Below, piece after piece: positions 45,901-55,480 of a stretch of DNA of 64,000 nucleotides. The position numbers were made by a program, and so were the translations under genes. The notes under the pieces are model-generated. The model was not told where the DNA came from. It was given only the letters and a program-made list of their open reading frames with translations, and searched no databases. How positions within the stretch are numbered: position 1 is the stretch's first letter; each line of letters opens with the position of its first letter. The stretch is from Patiria pectinifera (lineage: Eukaryota; Echinodermata; Asteroidea; Valvatida; Asterinidae), in assembly GCA_029964075.1 (NCBI GenBank), contig CM057138.1:6318932-6382931 (forward strand), written 5' to 3'.

Positions 45901-47872
45901 CTTGCTAGCTTGCTAGCTTGCTGACTGGTTGGCCGACTGACTCCCCGGTTGGCTGGCTGTTTGGCTGGTTTGCTTTTTGGCTGGTTGGCTTGCTAGCTTG
46001 CTGACTGGTTGGCTGACTCCCCTGGCGTAGCCACGGGGGCGTGGGGACAACCCCCCACGAAACCTTTGCCCCCCCCCCCCCAAGTCGCCCCCCCCCCCTG
46101 AGATTTGGAGTTTCTAAAAAAATTATCATTGATCTACATGACGCCCCCCATGAAATGTTCCAGCCCCCCCCCCCAACCAAAAAAATTCCTGGCTACGCCA
46201 CTGGCTGACTGACTGACTGGATGGTTGGCTGGCTGGTTGGCTGGTTTGCTTTTTGGCTGGTTGGCTTGCTAGCTTGCTGACTGGTTGGCTGACTCCCCGG
46301 ATGGTTGGCGGCTAGCTGGTTGGCTGGTTTGCTTTTTGGCTGATTTGCTGGCTAGCTTGCAGATTTGTTGGCTGGCTGACTCCCTGGATGGTTGGCTAGT
46401 TGGCCTTTTGGCTTGTTAGCTTTCTCACTGTTGGCTGGCTGACTGACTCCCCGATTGGCTGGCTGGCTGGCTCCCCCCCCCCCCCCTGGATGGCTGGTTG
46501 GCTGGCTGGCGGGTTGGCTGGCCAACTGGCATTCTGCCTGGCGTGTATTTTGAATACAATTTTGATATGCTATTTATGCTTGCATTCTTGGTTTGTTTAT
46601 GGCTCAGATATTGTTGATAAGAGAAATATGCATAAATCAAAGAGGATAAGGACCACTTTCTCTGAGGAGCAGTTGGAGGTCTTGCAAGCTAATTTCACCG
46701 TAGACAGTAACCCAGATGGTCAAGACTTAGAACGTATTGCCCAGCAGACAGGCCTTAGCAAGCGCGTCACACAGGTAAGCATTATAGAGCCATATCACAC
46801 AGTTTCTATATCGCTAAAACGCTATACATTTACAGTACTAGCTTGTTTATTATTCTTCATCCAAATGATCGAGAACATGCATTTATAGTGTGGTATTCAC
46901 CATACGTACTTGCACTGCGAGTTATACAAACTTCGTGTTCCACATCAGGCGCATTTGTCTTCACGTTGAGATAAATTCGTAAACGTATTGTGTACGGGAT
47001 ATGTCATTTAACACGCAAAGTTTCTTCAAAAATCAAAGTCACTTAGATCTGTAATGTTGTCAAGTTTTAATACGATAATGGTTACAGAAAGTTCCCGTTT
47101 AAATTCTCAAGCGTTTAAACTTCATCATATGGAGAAAAAAATTGACTGTTTTGAAGGTTTTAACGTTGAACATGTCGAAACCGTTTCAAGATGATAAGTA
47201 ATTATGTCTAGTTTCCATATCGACGTAATAAGAGACGCAGACGAGACGCAAACTGCAAGTCATTATTTGAAACCATTTCCTCTGGAGATATTGCCGACAT
47301 CCAAGACTAAACGCAAACTTCATCGGCAAAGTTGAACCGCATTCAACTTTGCCGACTGATACCATACGTGCAACAATGCCCTCTTCGGTTGAATACCATG
47401 TTTTGGGATCATTTTCTACTGTGGAATATAGGCCACTACAACTTCACATTTCATCAAAATAGCTTACTTTTGTTGAAATATATCGATGTGACTTATCGGT
47501 TTAGATTTACGAACAGTTATGACTCCATTTTACAGAGCAAGTTTCGAATATTTTTACGCCATTTTGTTTTCATTATTTCGGTTGAATAAACGTATCATCC
47601 GGACAGCCTGAGTGCGCATTGCGACGATAATGGACAGTAGGATTTACGGAAGGCCAAACCTAAACCTTCAAGCCTGAATTTAAAACATGAATTTGTGTTC
47701 TTCTCATTCATAGGTGTGGTTTCAGAATTCACGTGCACGCCAAAAGAAGCACAAAGGTTCACCCGGTGACGGGTTGCATGGTTCATCATCGAGCGATGAA
47801 GGTAAAGCATCACTATCGGTTGATATTTGTGTGTCATCTTTGTATCCTGTGGGACCACCCCAGTTTGATTGA
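30883..47872 (+). CDS. Lhx6/8: LIM-homeodomain transcription factor, Lhx6/8 (Arrowhead) class
   Basis: Five exons (81, 188, 218, 167 and 88 bp) join in phase over about 17 kb. Residues 34-87 are LIM1 (C34, C37, H56, C59, C62, C65, C84, C87). Residues 96-149 are LIM2, with [20 protein letters not shown] and [11 protein letters not shown], which single out the Lhx6/8 class. The homeodomain (about 173-232) has [19 protein letters not shown] and [14 protein letters not shown], with W220, F221, N223 and R225 in helix 3. LIM domains bind LDB-type cofactors and the homeodomain binds TAAT-like DNA, so the protein is nuclear. The N-terminus (27 residues) has a sumoylation-type IKEE (19-22). The C-terminus is uncertain. 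Reading through the last donor stops at 47872 (270 aa, the end used here); splicing to 49718-49800 would give 274 aa. In vertebrates the class acts in forebrain interneuron and neural-crest programmes. Confidence 0.92.
32763..33125. repeat. Dispersed repeat, copy 2 (no MITE)
   Basis: Partner of 29397-30010, same orientation, in Lhx6/8 intron 1. It represents the uninterrupted state of the repeat. Confidence 0.78.
33550..34110. repeat. Dispersed 500-bp repeat family, copy 1
   Basis: Shares 'catttcagaaagacaccgtt', 'tcattg/attgaaaatatttg', 'tttctgcctggaatgacatc' and 'acactttt.gctcatgaata' with 51225-51710 and 58430-59110, in order and in the same orientation. Confidence 0.8.
35411..35742. mobile_element. 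Palindromic array of ATAATGTAACAAAATTGACCG units
   Basis: A roughly 330-bp inverted repeat. The left arm 'ggataacgtatcactaacct' and 'gaccgacactgtatcaataa' returns inverted as 'ttggtgatacgttattc' and 'cacagtgtcggtcaatt'. Each arm is itself made of units like 'ccgataatgtaacaaaattt' alternating with 'gaccgatagtgt'. Foldback-type element in Lhx6/8 intron 1. Confidence 0.8.
35985..36380. repeat. Degenerate GAGTACGAGTAC repeats
   Basis: Repeated 'gcgagtacgagtacattgtc', 'cgaacacgaatacgagttct' and 'gagtactttgtcatgaacac'. Related to 14735-15265. Lhx6/8 intron 1. Confidence 0.6.
37312..37499 (+). CDS. Lhx6/8: Lhx6/8 exon 2: LIM1
   Basis: 188 bp between 'tgaccttag' and GTATGT. Encodes [20 protein letters not shown] through [11 protein letters not shown] to YCKHCYS(R), a complete LIM zinc-binding domain. 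The final ligand is Cys. Confidence 0.95.
38336..38723. mobile_element. MITE with GGCCAAAAAAAAAAGTCTCC termini, Lhx6/8 intron 2
   Basis: Left 'ggccaaaaaaaaaagtctcc' plus 'tgtttctggtatg' mirrors right 'ccataccagaaaccggagac' plus 'tttttttttggcc'. About 385 bp, no ORF. Confidence 0.8.
40590..40750. repeat. Direct tandem duplication, about 82-bp unit
   Basis: 'aatcagtatcaagcagtatt', 'cgttccgatatctagcggct' and 'aggacattctcatttc' recur 82 bp later as 'aatcagtatcaaacagtatt', 'cgttccgatttctagcagct' and 'tggacattctaatttc'. Confidence 0.85.
41950..42127. mobile_element. MITE with AAGGCCCGG termini and GCGAA/TTCGC repeats, Lhx6/8 intron 2
   Basis: Left 'aaggcccggttcatacttca' mirrors right 'cgagtatgacccgggcttaa'. 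Inner 'gcgaatgcgaagcgaa' mirrors 'ttcgctttcgctttcgc'. 178 bp. Confidence 0.82.
43093..43310 (+). CDS. Lhx6/8: Lhx6/8 exon 3: LIM2
   Basis: 218 bp between 'atttctttcag' and GTAAAA. Encodes (R)[19 protein letters not shown] to [11 protein letters not shown]. Closest to LIM2 of Lhx6/Lhx8/Awh among LIM-homeodomain classes. Confidence 0.95.
43430..44155 (+). mobile_element. Diverged relative of the 23.4-kb tRNA-like element, with nested insertion
   Basis: 'ggctttgcccttcaccgacg', 'gtataagacgtctgcacta', 'gctcgggtcccgccc' and 'cgacgcaaattccatttta' parallel the 23402-23847 element. An unrelated element (43610-43999) sits inside, flanked by GAGCAGGA on both sides. Confidence 0.68.
43610..43999. mobile_element. 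Element nested in tRNA-like copy, relative of 54563-55050
   Basis: Starts 'gcagtggcataaatctgtgc' and ends 'ccgggatttacgcccct', imperfect inverted ends. The 8-bp direct repeat GAGCAGGA lies on both sides. Shares 'cattttggttgttg', 'atgtacatcaatatg' and 'acactaggggcgct' with the 54.6-kb element. Confidence 0.72.
44156..45830. other. Lhx6/8 intron 3, left part: nothing recognised
   Basis: AT-rich sequence with short ORFs. No repeat partner, exon or RNA gene could be supported. Confidence 0.4.
45830..46510. repeat. Minisatellite of TTGGCTGG/TTGCTAGC units before the homeobox exon
   Basis: Long, irregular array of 'ttggctggtttgctttttgg', 'ctggttggcttgctagcttg' and 'ctgactggttggctgactcc', with a higher-order unit near 65 bp. 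It ends about 100 nt before exon 4. Its open frames (e.g. [16 protein letters not shown] peptides) come from the repeat and are not taken as coding. Confidence 0.88.
46029..46201. mobile_element. Short CAGTGGCGTAGCCA-family element nested in the minisatellite
   Basis: Inverted ends 'tggcgtagccac' and 'ctggctacgccactg', long C-runs inside, and 'aaattatcattgatctacat' as in the 4.7-kb element. Flanks GCTGACTC/GCTGACTG agree at 7 of 8 bases, but GCTGACT is also common in the array. Confidence 0.75.
46608..46774 (+). CDS. Lhx6/8: Lhx6/8 exon 4: homeodomain, helices 1-2
   Basis: 167 bp between 'atggctcag' and GTAAGC. Encodes (D)[36 protein letters not shown] and LSKRVTQ. The intron falls between homeodomain positions 46 and 47, a site used in many LIM-homeobox genes. 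Confidence 0.95.
47215..47360. repeat. Dispersed repeat shared with 17.4 kb
   Basis: 'tagtttccatatcgacgtaa', 'cggcaaagttgaaccgc' and 'attcaactttgccgactg' correspond to 17415-17520. Lhx6/8 intron 4. Confidence 0.55.
47714..47801 (+). CDS. Lhx6/8: Lhx6/8 exon 5: homeodomain helix 3
   Basis: Starts after 'cattcatag' with [16 protein letters not shown] and runs to SSSSDE. A good donor (GAAG|GTAAAG) lies at 47802. If it is not used, the exon continues 23 codons to TGA at 47870-47872. Confidence 0.9.
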
Positions 47873-48748
47873 CAAAATCTTCAGATTTGTCTTTCTTGTT
47901 TTTCCTTCGGATGGATGTGCTCCCCATGTTGTGGGTTCATATGCTAGGTTTATTTGGCTCTTGAAAGGCGTTCGGTATTTCATCTTCGCATGTGCACATA
48001 GGCCTAATAGCAAGATTTGCCGATTTTTCTTTCGGGATAAAAATTTCATCGTATGCGGGCAAAAGCATAGCGGGGTACCAACAACATTGAAGAGATCATT
48101 ATTGTTCTGAAGTATGATATTTTGCAAAAAACCTTTGGACAGCGAAGTGTTTTTAGGTGTCTTGTGTGTCAAAACTTTTGTGCGAACGAAAGTTCCATTT
48201 CTTTTCGATTGCACGAAAAATTGCACAGGATGCAGATTTGGTTACCACGTCCCCCATAGCCTTGTGTGCATTTATCTGCCGCGGTTATCCCGAAAAAAAT
48301 CGTCGAATCTTGCTGTGCACCAGACTATTTTGGAATACCAAACTGGCTTATTGAACCCTTGCAGCTGACGTCACATCTCGGGACGGGTTTTTCCCCTCTG
48401 TAATACGCATGAGCAGACAGATCGTCACTTGATTTAAAATTTACAAAACTGCCCTCAGTGCCGTTGCACTAGTCCTCCGCAATCTGAAACCAACAGCGAT
48501 CTGATCGTATAGATCGTTTGCACTGCAGCCATGTTTGAGGTATGTGCTTTTGTTCAATAGGGATACGCACGAGTAGACCTAAAGTGCATTCATTGTTAAT
48601 GAATTAACATAATAAAATACGCCTCAAAGATGGCTACTTAGTGCAATTGATCTAAAGTTAGGTTCGTCTGATTGCAGAGGAGACCGTAATTTCCTCCACA
48701 AATTCCCTTTACTGAAAATGCAACTTCGTTATGTCATATCATATCACG

Positions 48749-49052
48749 TGGAGTGTCATGGCCTAGCGGTTAAGAACACCGGACTCATGCTCTGGTGTTT
48801 CAGAGGCAACAGTGGCGTGGGTTCGAGCCCGCCGGGTGGACACTTGTGCCCTTGAGCAAGGCACTTAACCATTATTGCTTCGTCCTTCGGATGGGACGTA
48901 AAGCCGTAGGTCCCGTGAGTTGTGTAATCCAATACACTAAAAAGAACCCAGTGACACTTATCGCTAAGAGAAGGGGTTTGCCCCGGTGTTTCTGGTCTCC
49001 TTTATAAACTCCCACGCGTTGTATAGGAAATGAACCAACCAAGAACCAAGAA
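48749..49052 (+). mobile_element. tRNA-derived SINE
   Basis: Pol III boxes: A 'tggcctagcgg' near 48759 and B 'gggttcgagccc' at 48819-48830. A central 'cccttgagcaaggcacttaa' follows, like the conserved core of V-SINE-type elements, and it ends in 'gaaccaaccaagaaccaaga'. Plus strand, not an intact tRNA. Confidence 0.88.
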
Positions 49053-49717
49053 CATGCATGTCTGTAATCCAATTAATTAAAACGGTTCATCATTCTGTAA
49101 CTGTTTTGACACCTGATGGCGTTAGATTTTATTCAGTCCCGCGGATGTTCAGTTTAATTTAACACAAATGGTGTCACTGCTACGTTATATCTACTTTTTT
49201 TATGGTCCCATTATGTCTCGATCCTGTGAAATTTCACAGCAACACTCGGCCGCAGTAATTAATTCAACACGGAGATGACGTGGACGCATTACCTAACAAA
49301 TAAGGCAATGAATATGAAACGAGACAGTATTTGCTTACCCCTGAAGAATATGCGTGTACGTGGTAATGCCATTGGAATGGACCAAAAAGGTGTCGTGTTA
49401 CTACATAATTGGCATTTTCCCAGCAACCCAATGTGCCGTTTTCTTGATTTTTTTTCTGTATTTGAAAGAAAACTCACAACTTTAATCTGATATCCAAAAC
49501 ATAAAAAATCCCAAATCACGTTTTTGAAAAAAGGTAAATGTTTCAGGGTTGCATTTTTTTTGGTCGCCATGTAGAAGCACTGCGGTGCATGTAAACGAAA
49601 TTTACGAACGAAAATGGTTCCTTTTTCTCTTTTGGATTGTATGGCCTGACCACCCCTTCCCCACCCTTGCAAAGTGTGTAACTCTTATTCGTCTCTTCTT
49701 TTGTATCCGTCATGCAG

Positions 49718-49800
49718 GGTCGAGGCAGGATGTGTGTGTCTCGTGCGGGACTTCATACTGCGTGTGCATCAAGGGCAGAGGGCCAACGTGTACCACGTAA
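49718..49800 (+). CDS. Candidate alternative last exon of Lhx6/8
   Basis: A pyrimidine-rich stretch 'tcttcttttgtatccgtcatgcag' precedes a segment that, in the required phase, reads GSRQDVCVSCGTSYCVC and ends TAA at 49798. The peptide resembles nothing recognised. Supported only by phase and acceptor, so treat as speculative. Confidence 0.25.
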
Positions 49801-50274
49801 TCACGGCCCACCGCACGGTCTGAACATCGTAAAATGATATGTTCTCAATTTAGGAATATGAGAAAAATGTCCGTCTATGAAACATCCCGCTTTGTCGGCT
49901 GGTTTGCTAACTCCTCATTCCCTAAGCAGCATAATTTCGGAAGTGTCCTAAGCGCAGATATTTTGAATGCATATTTTAATGGTCGAATACTTTGTCACTT
50001 GAAATTCGATGAAATAGAAAAAATTGCTCTGAAAACAAAGCCGAAATACAAACAAAAACCGCTGCAATCATCAGCACGTTTTTCTTTGAGCGGGCACATG
50101 GGTGGTTATTGTGGGGAGCCAAATGAAACGCTAATTTTGTGATCGTTATTTCGGTTTTGGATACATTCGCTACAGTAACTAATCGGTTTCGAATATTGCG
50201 CTTTTAACTAAGATAAAAGCGCTTTACATTATTGTTACCCCTGATCAGTGGGCCAATGAAACATTCCTAATACC

Positions 50275-50513
50275 ATCTCAGCTCCCTGGGGAGTGTGCAG
50301 CTCGAGACTGCCATTTCGGCGCAAAGGACCTAAAATCAAACCCAATAACCATCTCTGCCCTCACAGGTACCCATTTACTCCTGGGTGGGGAGAAGCAATG
50401 AGTGACAAAGTACCTTGCCCAAGGGCACACGCACCATAACCCCAAACCACAGGCTGGAATCGAACCCACAACCTGCAGAATCATCCGCAGACCACGAGGC
50501 CACGGCACTCCAC
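50275..50513 (-). mobile_element. tRNA-derived SINE, minus strand
   Basis: Read on the minus strand: head 'tggagtgccgtggcctcgtg', B-box 'gggttcgattcc' (50456-50467) and core 'cccttgggcaaggtactttg', then a diverged tail. Different subfamily from 48749-49052 but the same V-SINE-like plan. Confidence 0.85.
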
Positions 50514-51224
50514 AAAATAATAGCCCAACAAACCTAAAAACTTCACAATCTTTCGAGCCATAGGTTTGTGCACAAGCATTGATACACCCGCCAAGCAGGC
50601 TAGCTTTTAAGTAATAAACAGCTCTGTGGTAAAAATTGTAATAAAAAAAGGAGAAAAAAAGGAGAATGACCTGGGAGGATTGGATGCATTATTTCCTCAA
50701 GAAGGGTAGACGAATTTGCTTCCTGAATAATAACAAAACAAAAGAAAACACGGATATCCTTTCATGTTTGTTTATTATCTCGATAACGCTTAAGCCATTA
50801 ATGGGAGAAAAATGAGGAAATTATAAATCGGCCTGTGGCCCGAAAAGTTATAGTTTTTAAAGTGCAATATTAGAAGTTTTAAATATTTTTTTTCCAGGCT
50901 ACGCAATGATAATGGTGATAGACTTTTTACTTTGTGTTGATTTGGATTGTTTACTGTTAAAACCCATGGTAAATGTGTTTGCTGTCTACTTAATGAAACC
51001 AAATGTGCTTCACCTTGTTGACTAAAAGTGTTGTAGATAAATAATTTGTTAATTAAAATGTTAGGTATATATATTTTTCCATAACATATGGACGTGTGTA
51101 CATTGTGATGCATATTAGATACTTGGGTTTTTTTTATCTTAATTCAATCACCTCAAAACACGGAAGATCTACGCATGTCTATCTTTGTGAAACAAAAATG
51201 CCGCCCTCTAGGCAGATGATGTCG

Positions 51225-51710
51225 TTAAAGGGCTCTTAAAGGGCACATTTTGTGTCACTTTCTACATGAAAACTACTTAATACCCCTTTTGGTTAATTTT
51301 ATTGAAAAGTGCACGTTCTTAAAATTTAAAATTTTCCATTTTTTCCTGACAAATGAGGGTGCTGTTGCTGTGATGTCATTTCAGGAAGACACTGTCCACT
51401 TTAGGGGGTTTCTGTTCAAATTGTGAGCCTAAAATTTGCTCATTGAAAACATTTGTGAGAAAACATTGCTCATTGCCTTACTGTCATGTACTGTCATGTA
51501 TCCATTTATATTCCAATATAACATTGAAGTTTCTGCCTGGAATGACATCACACTTTAGCTCATGAATATGGAAATTGCATTAGCAGAAAAACCAAAACGC
51601 ACCAAAATGCCCTTTAAAATGGCAAAATGAAAATAAGGTTAAATGGGACACAAAGGTGTGTTTTTCAGGACTGCATTAAAACAAACACATTGCATGGGCC
51701 CTTAAGGGTT
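51225..51710. repeat. Dispersed 500-bp repeat family, copy 2
   Basis: Shares 'gatgtcatttcaggaagaca', 'gctcattgaaaacatttgtg', 'gtttctgcctggaatgacat' and 'atgggcccttaa' with 33550-34110 and 58430-59110. Confidence 0.82.
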
Positions 51711-53570
51711 TACCCAACCGCCATATTAACAACAAGCTAATACTGATGTAGTTGCTTTAAAGGTACGTAAGATCATTTGCTTTTGTGTGCATTTTTTTAT
51801 CGTCTGAAGCATCAAAATTGCAAAAACAAAACTCAAGTAGGGTGCATATAACAACTAACATGTTGAAATTTCAGCTCAGTGGATACAATACACTTTGAGA
51901 AAAAAAGACGCAAATACAATTTCTGGGTCTCTCATAACTGGGTTCTCTTAACCCAGGTAAACTATCTACCCGTGGGCACCCTATTTTGAAACCACCTTCA
52001 ATGTTAGTTTCTTCCAAACAATACCATTTCAGAAGAAATTCTTTCACGGAGCATTTGATACCAGTCCTATCTTGACTTTGAGCAAGGTTCCCGTCATTGA
52101 TTCGGTTAGTACTTTTCCAGGTTATTGCAAATGATTCCTACGTGGCTTTAACATTAGAAAAAACCTTTCTATCTGAGAGTATTGTCAGCAACAAATCAGA
52201 CGTCATATTTTTAGTTGCAAATCAGAAAGGAAAATTGGGTTTTGTTACTGTGGTTTCAGCAACTATACATTGCCATTAATCGTGATAGAGGTCTGTGCGG
52301 AACCATTTAAATGTCTCAGTGTTTCATGTTCTTGTTAAAAGGCAAATTGTTCCTCAGCGAGATGCTTTTAGTCAAAATATCCACTGCCTTTTAACGTTTA
52401 ATGTTATTTATACCAGTGCATAACATGCGAAAAAAATAAAGTACGAAAAAATACATCCTCCCTGTTTATTATTTACTTCTTGATTTTTTTGGCCAAAGTC
52501 CGACCTACAATATTTTTGAAACATGCATGATCATAACAAAATATGTTAATTATGACTGAACTATGGTTTACCAATATGAGTCAATCAAACTTTGGCAGCA
52601 TGTCATGGTTTGTGCAAGTATTTCTTACATTGTTGTTAGCATGTTGCATATTTACGAATTAAATTGTTACTTAAAAACTAAACCATCTTGTGGATATCTG
52701 TAGTGGCACACTTCAAGAGGGAACCCCTTCTCAAGCCCCCCCCCCCCCAAAAAAAAATGGGGGAAAGAGGGAAGAAAGAAAAAGGAAAATGTCACGGCCG
52801 GTCAAAAAAGGACGAATGGTGAATGTGTACCCTCACTGACTGATGACGCTGATAACTGTCTTGCACGGCAAACCACTGAATTCCATGAAATTCCACGGGA
52901 CAATAGCCACATGGAGACAACACAATGGGCCGTTCCAAGCCTTTCACTTGACCATCCCAAATTACTCCGTCCGTCCTTGCTTGCATTTTTTCAAGCGCCC
53001 ATGCAAGACCTGCTATCGCAAAAGCTGTCCATTGTGTGGACGGAGGCACGGCACCAACAGGGCAATTAGCTCCAAAACCGTCTCTCTGTAACCCTTGCTT
53101 GAGATAATTATGCAGAATTTAACGGACAATTCGCTCAGATTTATCTTACCATCGATACGATGACCATACATCTTTCACATTCTTTTTCTTGCAGATGCCT
53201 TAATGAGGTCGTAGTGATGGATTAGCAAGTGTATTTTCCTTCTTTTTTCCCTCTAAGAATTGCGTGTGAGTGACAGGTTTCTGTGTTGCTCTACCTGTCA
53301 ATTACAGATGACTTAGCAATGTCTTATTGTCCGGCTGTGGGTTGCGAGGAGGCCTACCGCCGTCGATTTATCCTCATTACTGCGGATCAGTGGGAGTTGC
53401 GTCAGTAAATATAACCGCAGCTATATAAGAGTGCATTACAATAAGGATTCCCTACAAAAATCAAGCATTTGCAATCGTGAAGCTTTGTCCAGAATTGGCA
53501 GCCCTTCTCAGTGACGGGAAGACCTTTTCCTTATACACCGCCGGCTGCATGGAAATGTCGCCATGGTTTT
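51711..53570. other. Intergenic, no gene recognised
   Basis: Includes a C/A run with G-rich flank at 52735-52790. Short ORFs on both strands lack known motifs and splice context. Nothing supported. Confidence 0.4.
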
Positions 53571-53900
53571 GCAAGGGAGGATCCAGGGGAGGCAACGGGG
53601 GCCATGTCCCCCTCCCCAAAAAAGAACCTAAGTTTTGAATTTAACTGACGTCGCAATAAAGGCAGGCACTGCGTACACCACCATCTTTTCCTCAAAAAAA
53701 TGGTCAAAGTGGTCAGAAATTGCCTCAGATCGCATCACAGAGCATCTATAATCCAAAAAAAAATTCGGGGCCTTTAAGCGGGCCCCGAACCCCACGCCGC
53801 AATGGACCCACTTTTGGGGGACCAACATTTTTTTAAACCCTCCCCCCCCCCAAAAAAAGTAAACAATTGTGTTCTGGATCCGCCCTTGTGGTTTCGGACA
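53570..53900. mobile_element. Element with GGATCCAG/CTGGATCC ends
   Basis: Left 'gcaagggaggatccagggg' and right 'ctggatccgcccttgtgg' are imperfect inverted ends. Inside is the inverse of the 4.8-kb unit ('cggggcctttaagcgggccc'). A related left end occurs at 55167 ('aggggcggatccaggattt'). Confidence 0.6.
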
Positions 53901-54135
53901 TACTGACTGGTGTTCTCTCTCTTTGTTTTGTATATGGGAGACATTCGACATAAGCAAACGACATAAGCAAATGAGGTGTACGCTATGAGGTTTTGGGCTT
54001 TACTTCCCTAAAAACATGACAAAAAATAGATAAAAGGAAAAAAAGAAATGAATTAGAACCTAATGAAATTCGGACTTTATTACCCTTTTTTAAAAATCCT
54101 CCAAAGCCGCAAATTAAAAAAGGAAAAAAAGTTTT

Positions 54136-54202
54136 AAAATGTGGTCTCGAACTCACACCCTAATCTAAAAACCAAGGCATTATCCAGCTGAGCCACCCGA
54201 GA
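54136..54202 (-). repeat. tRNA-like sequence, degenerate
   Basis: The minus strand reads 'gggtggctcagctggataat' (A-box-like), then 'gtgagttcgagaccac' (B-box-like). The anticodon arm does not pair well, so it is a tRNA-derived relic, not a tRNA gene. Confidence 0.45.
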
Positions 54203-54562
54203 GCTCAACAGCAATCCTTAATTCATGGCATATTACCTTCGTACGTATAGTAAAAGTATCGTAGACGGCGCTCAACAACCATCGATGTTGTTTGGGAAAA
54301 AAATAATTCGCAACAGGGATACCTATTTTAGAATAGGCCATGTTTTGAGCAACATGGGGCGCTGTATCGTCATTTTGGGGTTGCAAAACGAAGTGAATTT
54401 TAGGTTTTGAAGTCAGTTTACATGTTGCTATAATTCAATAAAAGTTTATTTTTATAATCTTTAATTTTAGATTGGAGCAAAGCTGCTAAACTGTTTCGAT
54501 ACACGTGATATTTCTACTGTTTCTATTCCTAGAAAATAGCATCGTAACAGAACCCTCACTCC

Positions 54563-55050
54563 AGTGCCGTAAATCTGTGCCGGGGACTGGGGTGACTTGC
54601 GTTTGAGTAGCTCACCCGGACCGACTCGGGTAAAGGCAGACGGGTTAGCCTCGAGAGCCGGGCTAATCGAACGCTCACTGATGTCAGAACTAATCGAACG
54701 GCACGGGGCTAACCCGAGTCGACCCGGGTAAGCTAAACGAACGCACCAAAGATCAAAAAAATTCCCAGCCGTGAAAATTTGAAAAGCGAGGGGGTTGAGC
54801 CTGGGCACCACATTACACTAGGGGGCGCTGTTCATTATTCAGGTGTACATCATTATGTTTACTCGCAATTATATCAACACAGCGCATTTTAAGCTTTTGT
54901 ACTTTTTTCTTCATTTTCCAGTGCTGTTGAATACATTTTGGTTGTTGGTTATTAGAAAGAATACTTCAAAATACGCATTTTTTGGTTTCTCATCATGAAA
55001 AAGTGAAGGATGACTCAAAAGCCCCCCGTCAAAGGTTCCCCCAAGGAGTT
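54563..55050. mobile_element. Relative of the 43.6-kb element, interrupted by a MITE
   Basis: 'cagtgccgtaaatctgtgcc' start, 'acactagggggcgctgttca', 'acattttggttgttg' and 'ctcatcatgaaaaagtg' parallel 43610-43999 in order. Contains the 54597-54748 insertion. Confidence 0.72.
54597..54748. mobile_element. MITE nested in the 54.6-kb element
   Basis: Imperfect inverted ends ('gagtagctcacccggaccga' against 'gacccgggtaagctaaacga'). Present here and absent at the matching place in the 43.6-kb relative ('gatgaccaaaatctaaaaat'). Related to 26795-26935. Confidence 0.72.
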
Positions 55051-55164
55051 TCGCCCCTGCCTTACTCGCTCAAAAAATATGACCGATTCCTGTGCTCTCG
55101 TACTCACCGCCCAAACAGGGCGCTGGGAAAGGCTAATCTCCAGTCCTTCACAAAAATTTGTGAA

Positions 55165-55480
55165 TCAGGGGCGGATCCAGGATTTTTAAAAAGGGGGTAA
55201 GGCCAAAACAAAAAATATCCGGTCTCTCTGGTCAGACCAAAGTTCCGGAATTGACGCGGCGACGCGTTTTTTTTTTTTTTTTTGCTTTTTTTTTCCCTTC
55301 AAGCTTGGATTGTACAGACAAGGTGGGGTACTATTTTGCTTTTTGGGTGTCCTCATGTACATTGGCAGTGGCGTAGCCACCGGGGGGGGGGGGCGTGGGG
55401 AGGGGGGCGACCGCCGTTCGAGCCGTTCTCTGGCAATATAGCCCCTTCCCTCGTGCAGAATATGAGGTCTTGTGTGTAAA
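55165..55480. repeat. Fragments of GGATCCAG- and CAGTGGCGTAGCCA-type elements
   Basis: 'gggcggatccaggattt' at 55169 and 'cagtggcgtagccaccgggg' at 55365 are left ends of two families. A T-run and G-runs lie between and after. Right ends were not found. Confidence 0.5.

Noticed and set aside
45905..46180. Low-complexity Q/S/P protein ORFs
   Set aside because: Translation of the minisatellite in both directions, with no independent coding evidence.
46400..46607. Upstream extension of the homeobox exon reading frame
   Set aside because: Encoded by the TTGGCTGG minisatellite. A good acceptor at 46607 in phase with exon 3 explains the exon better.
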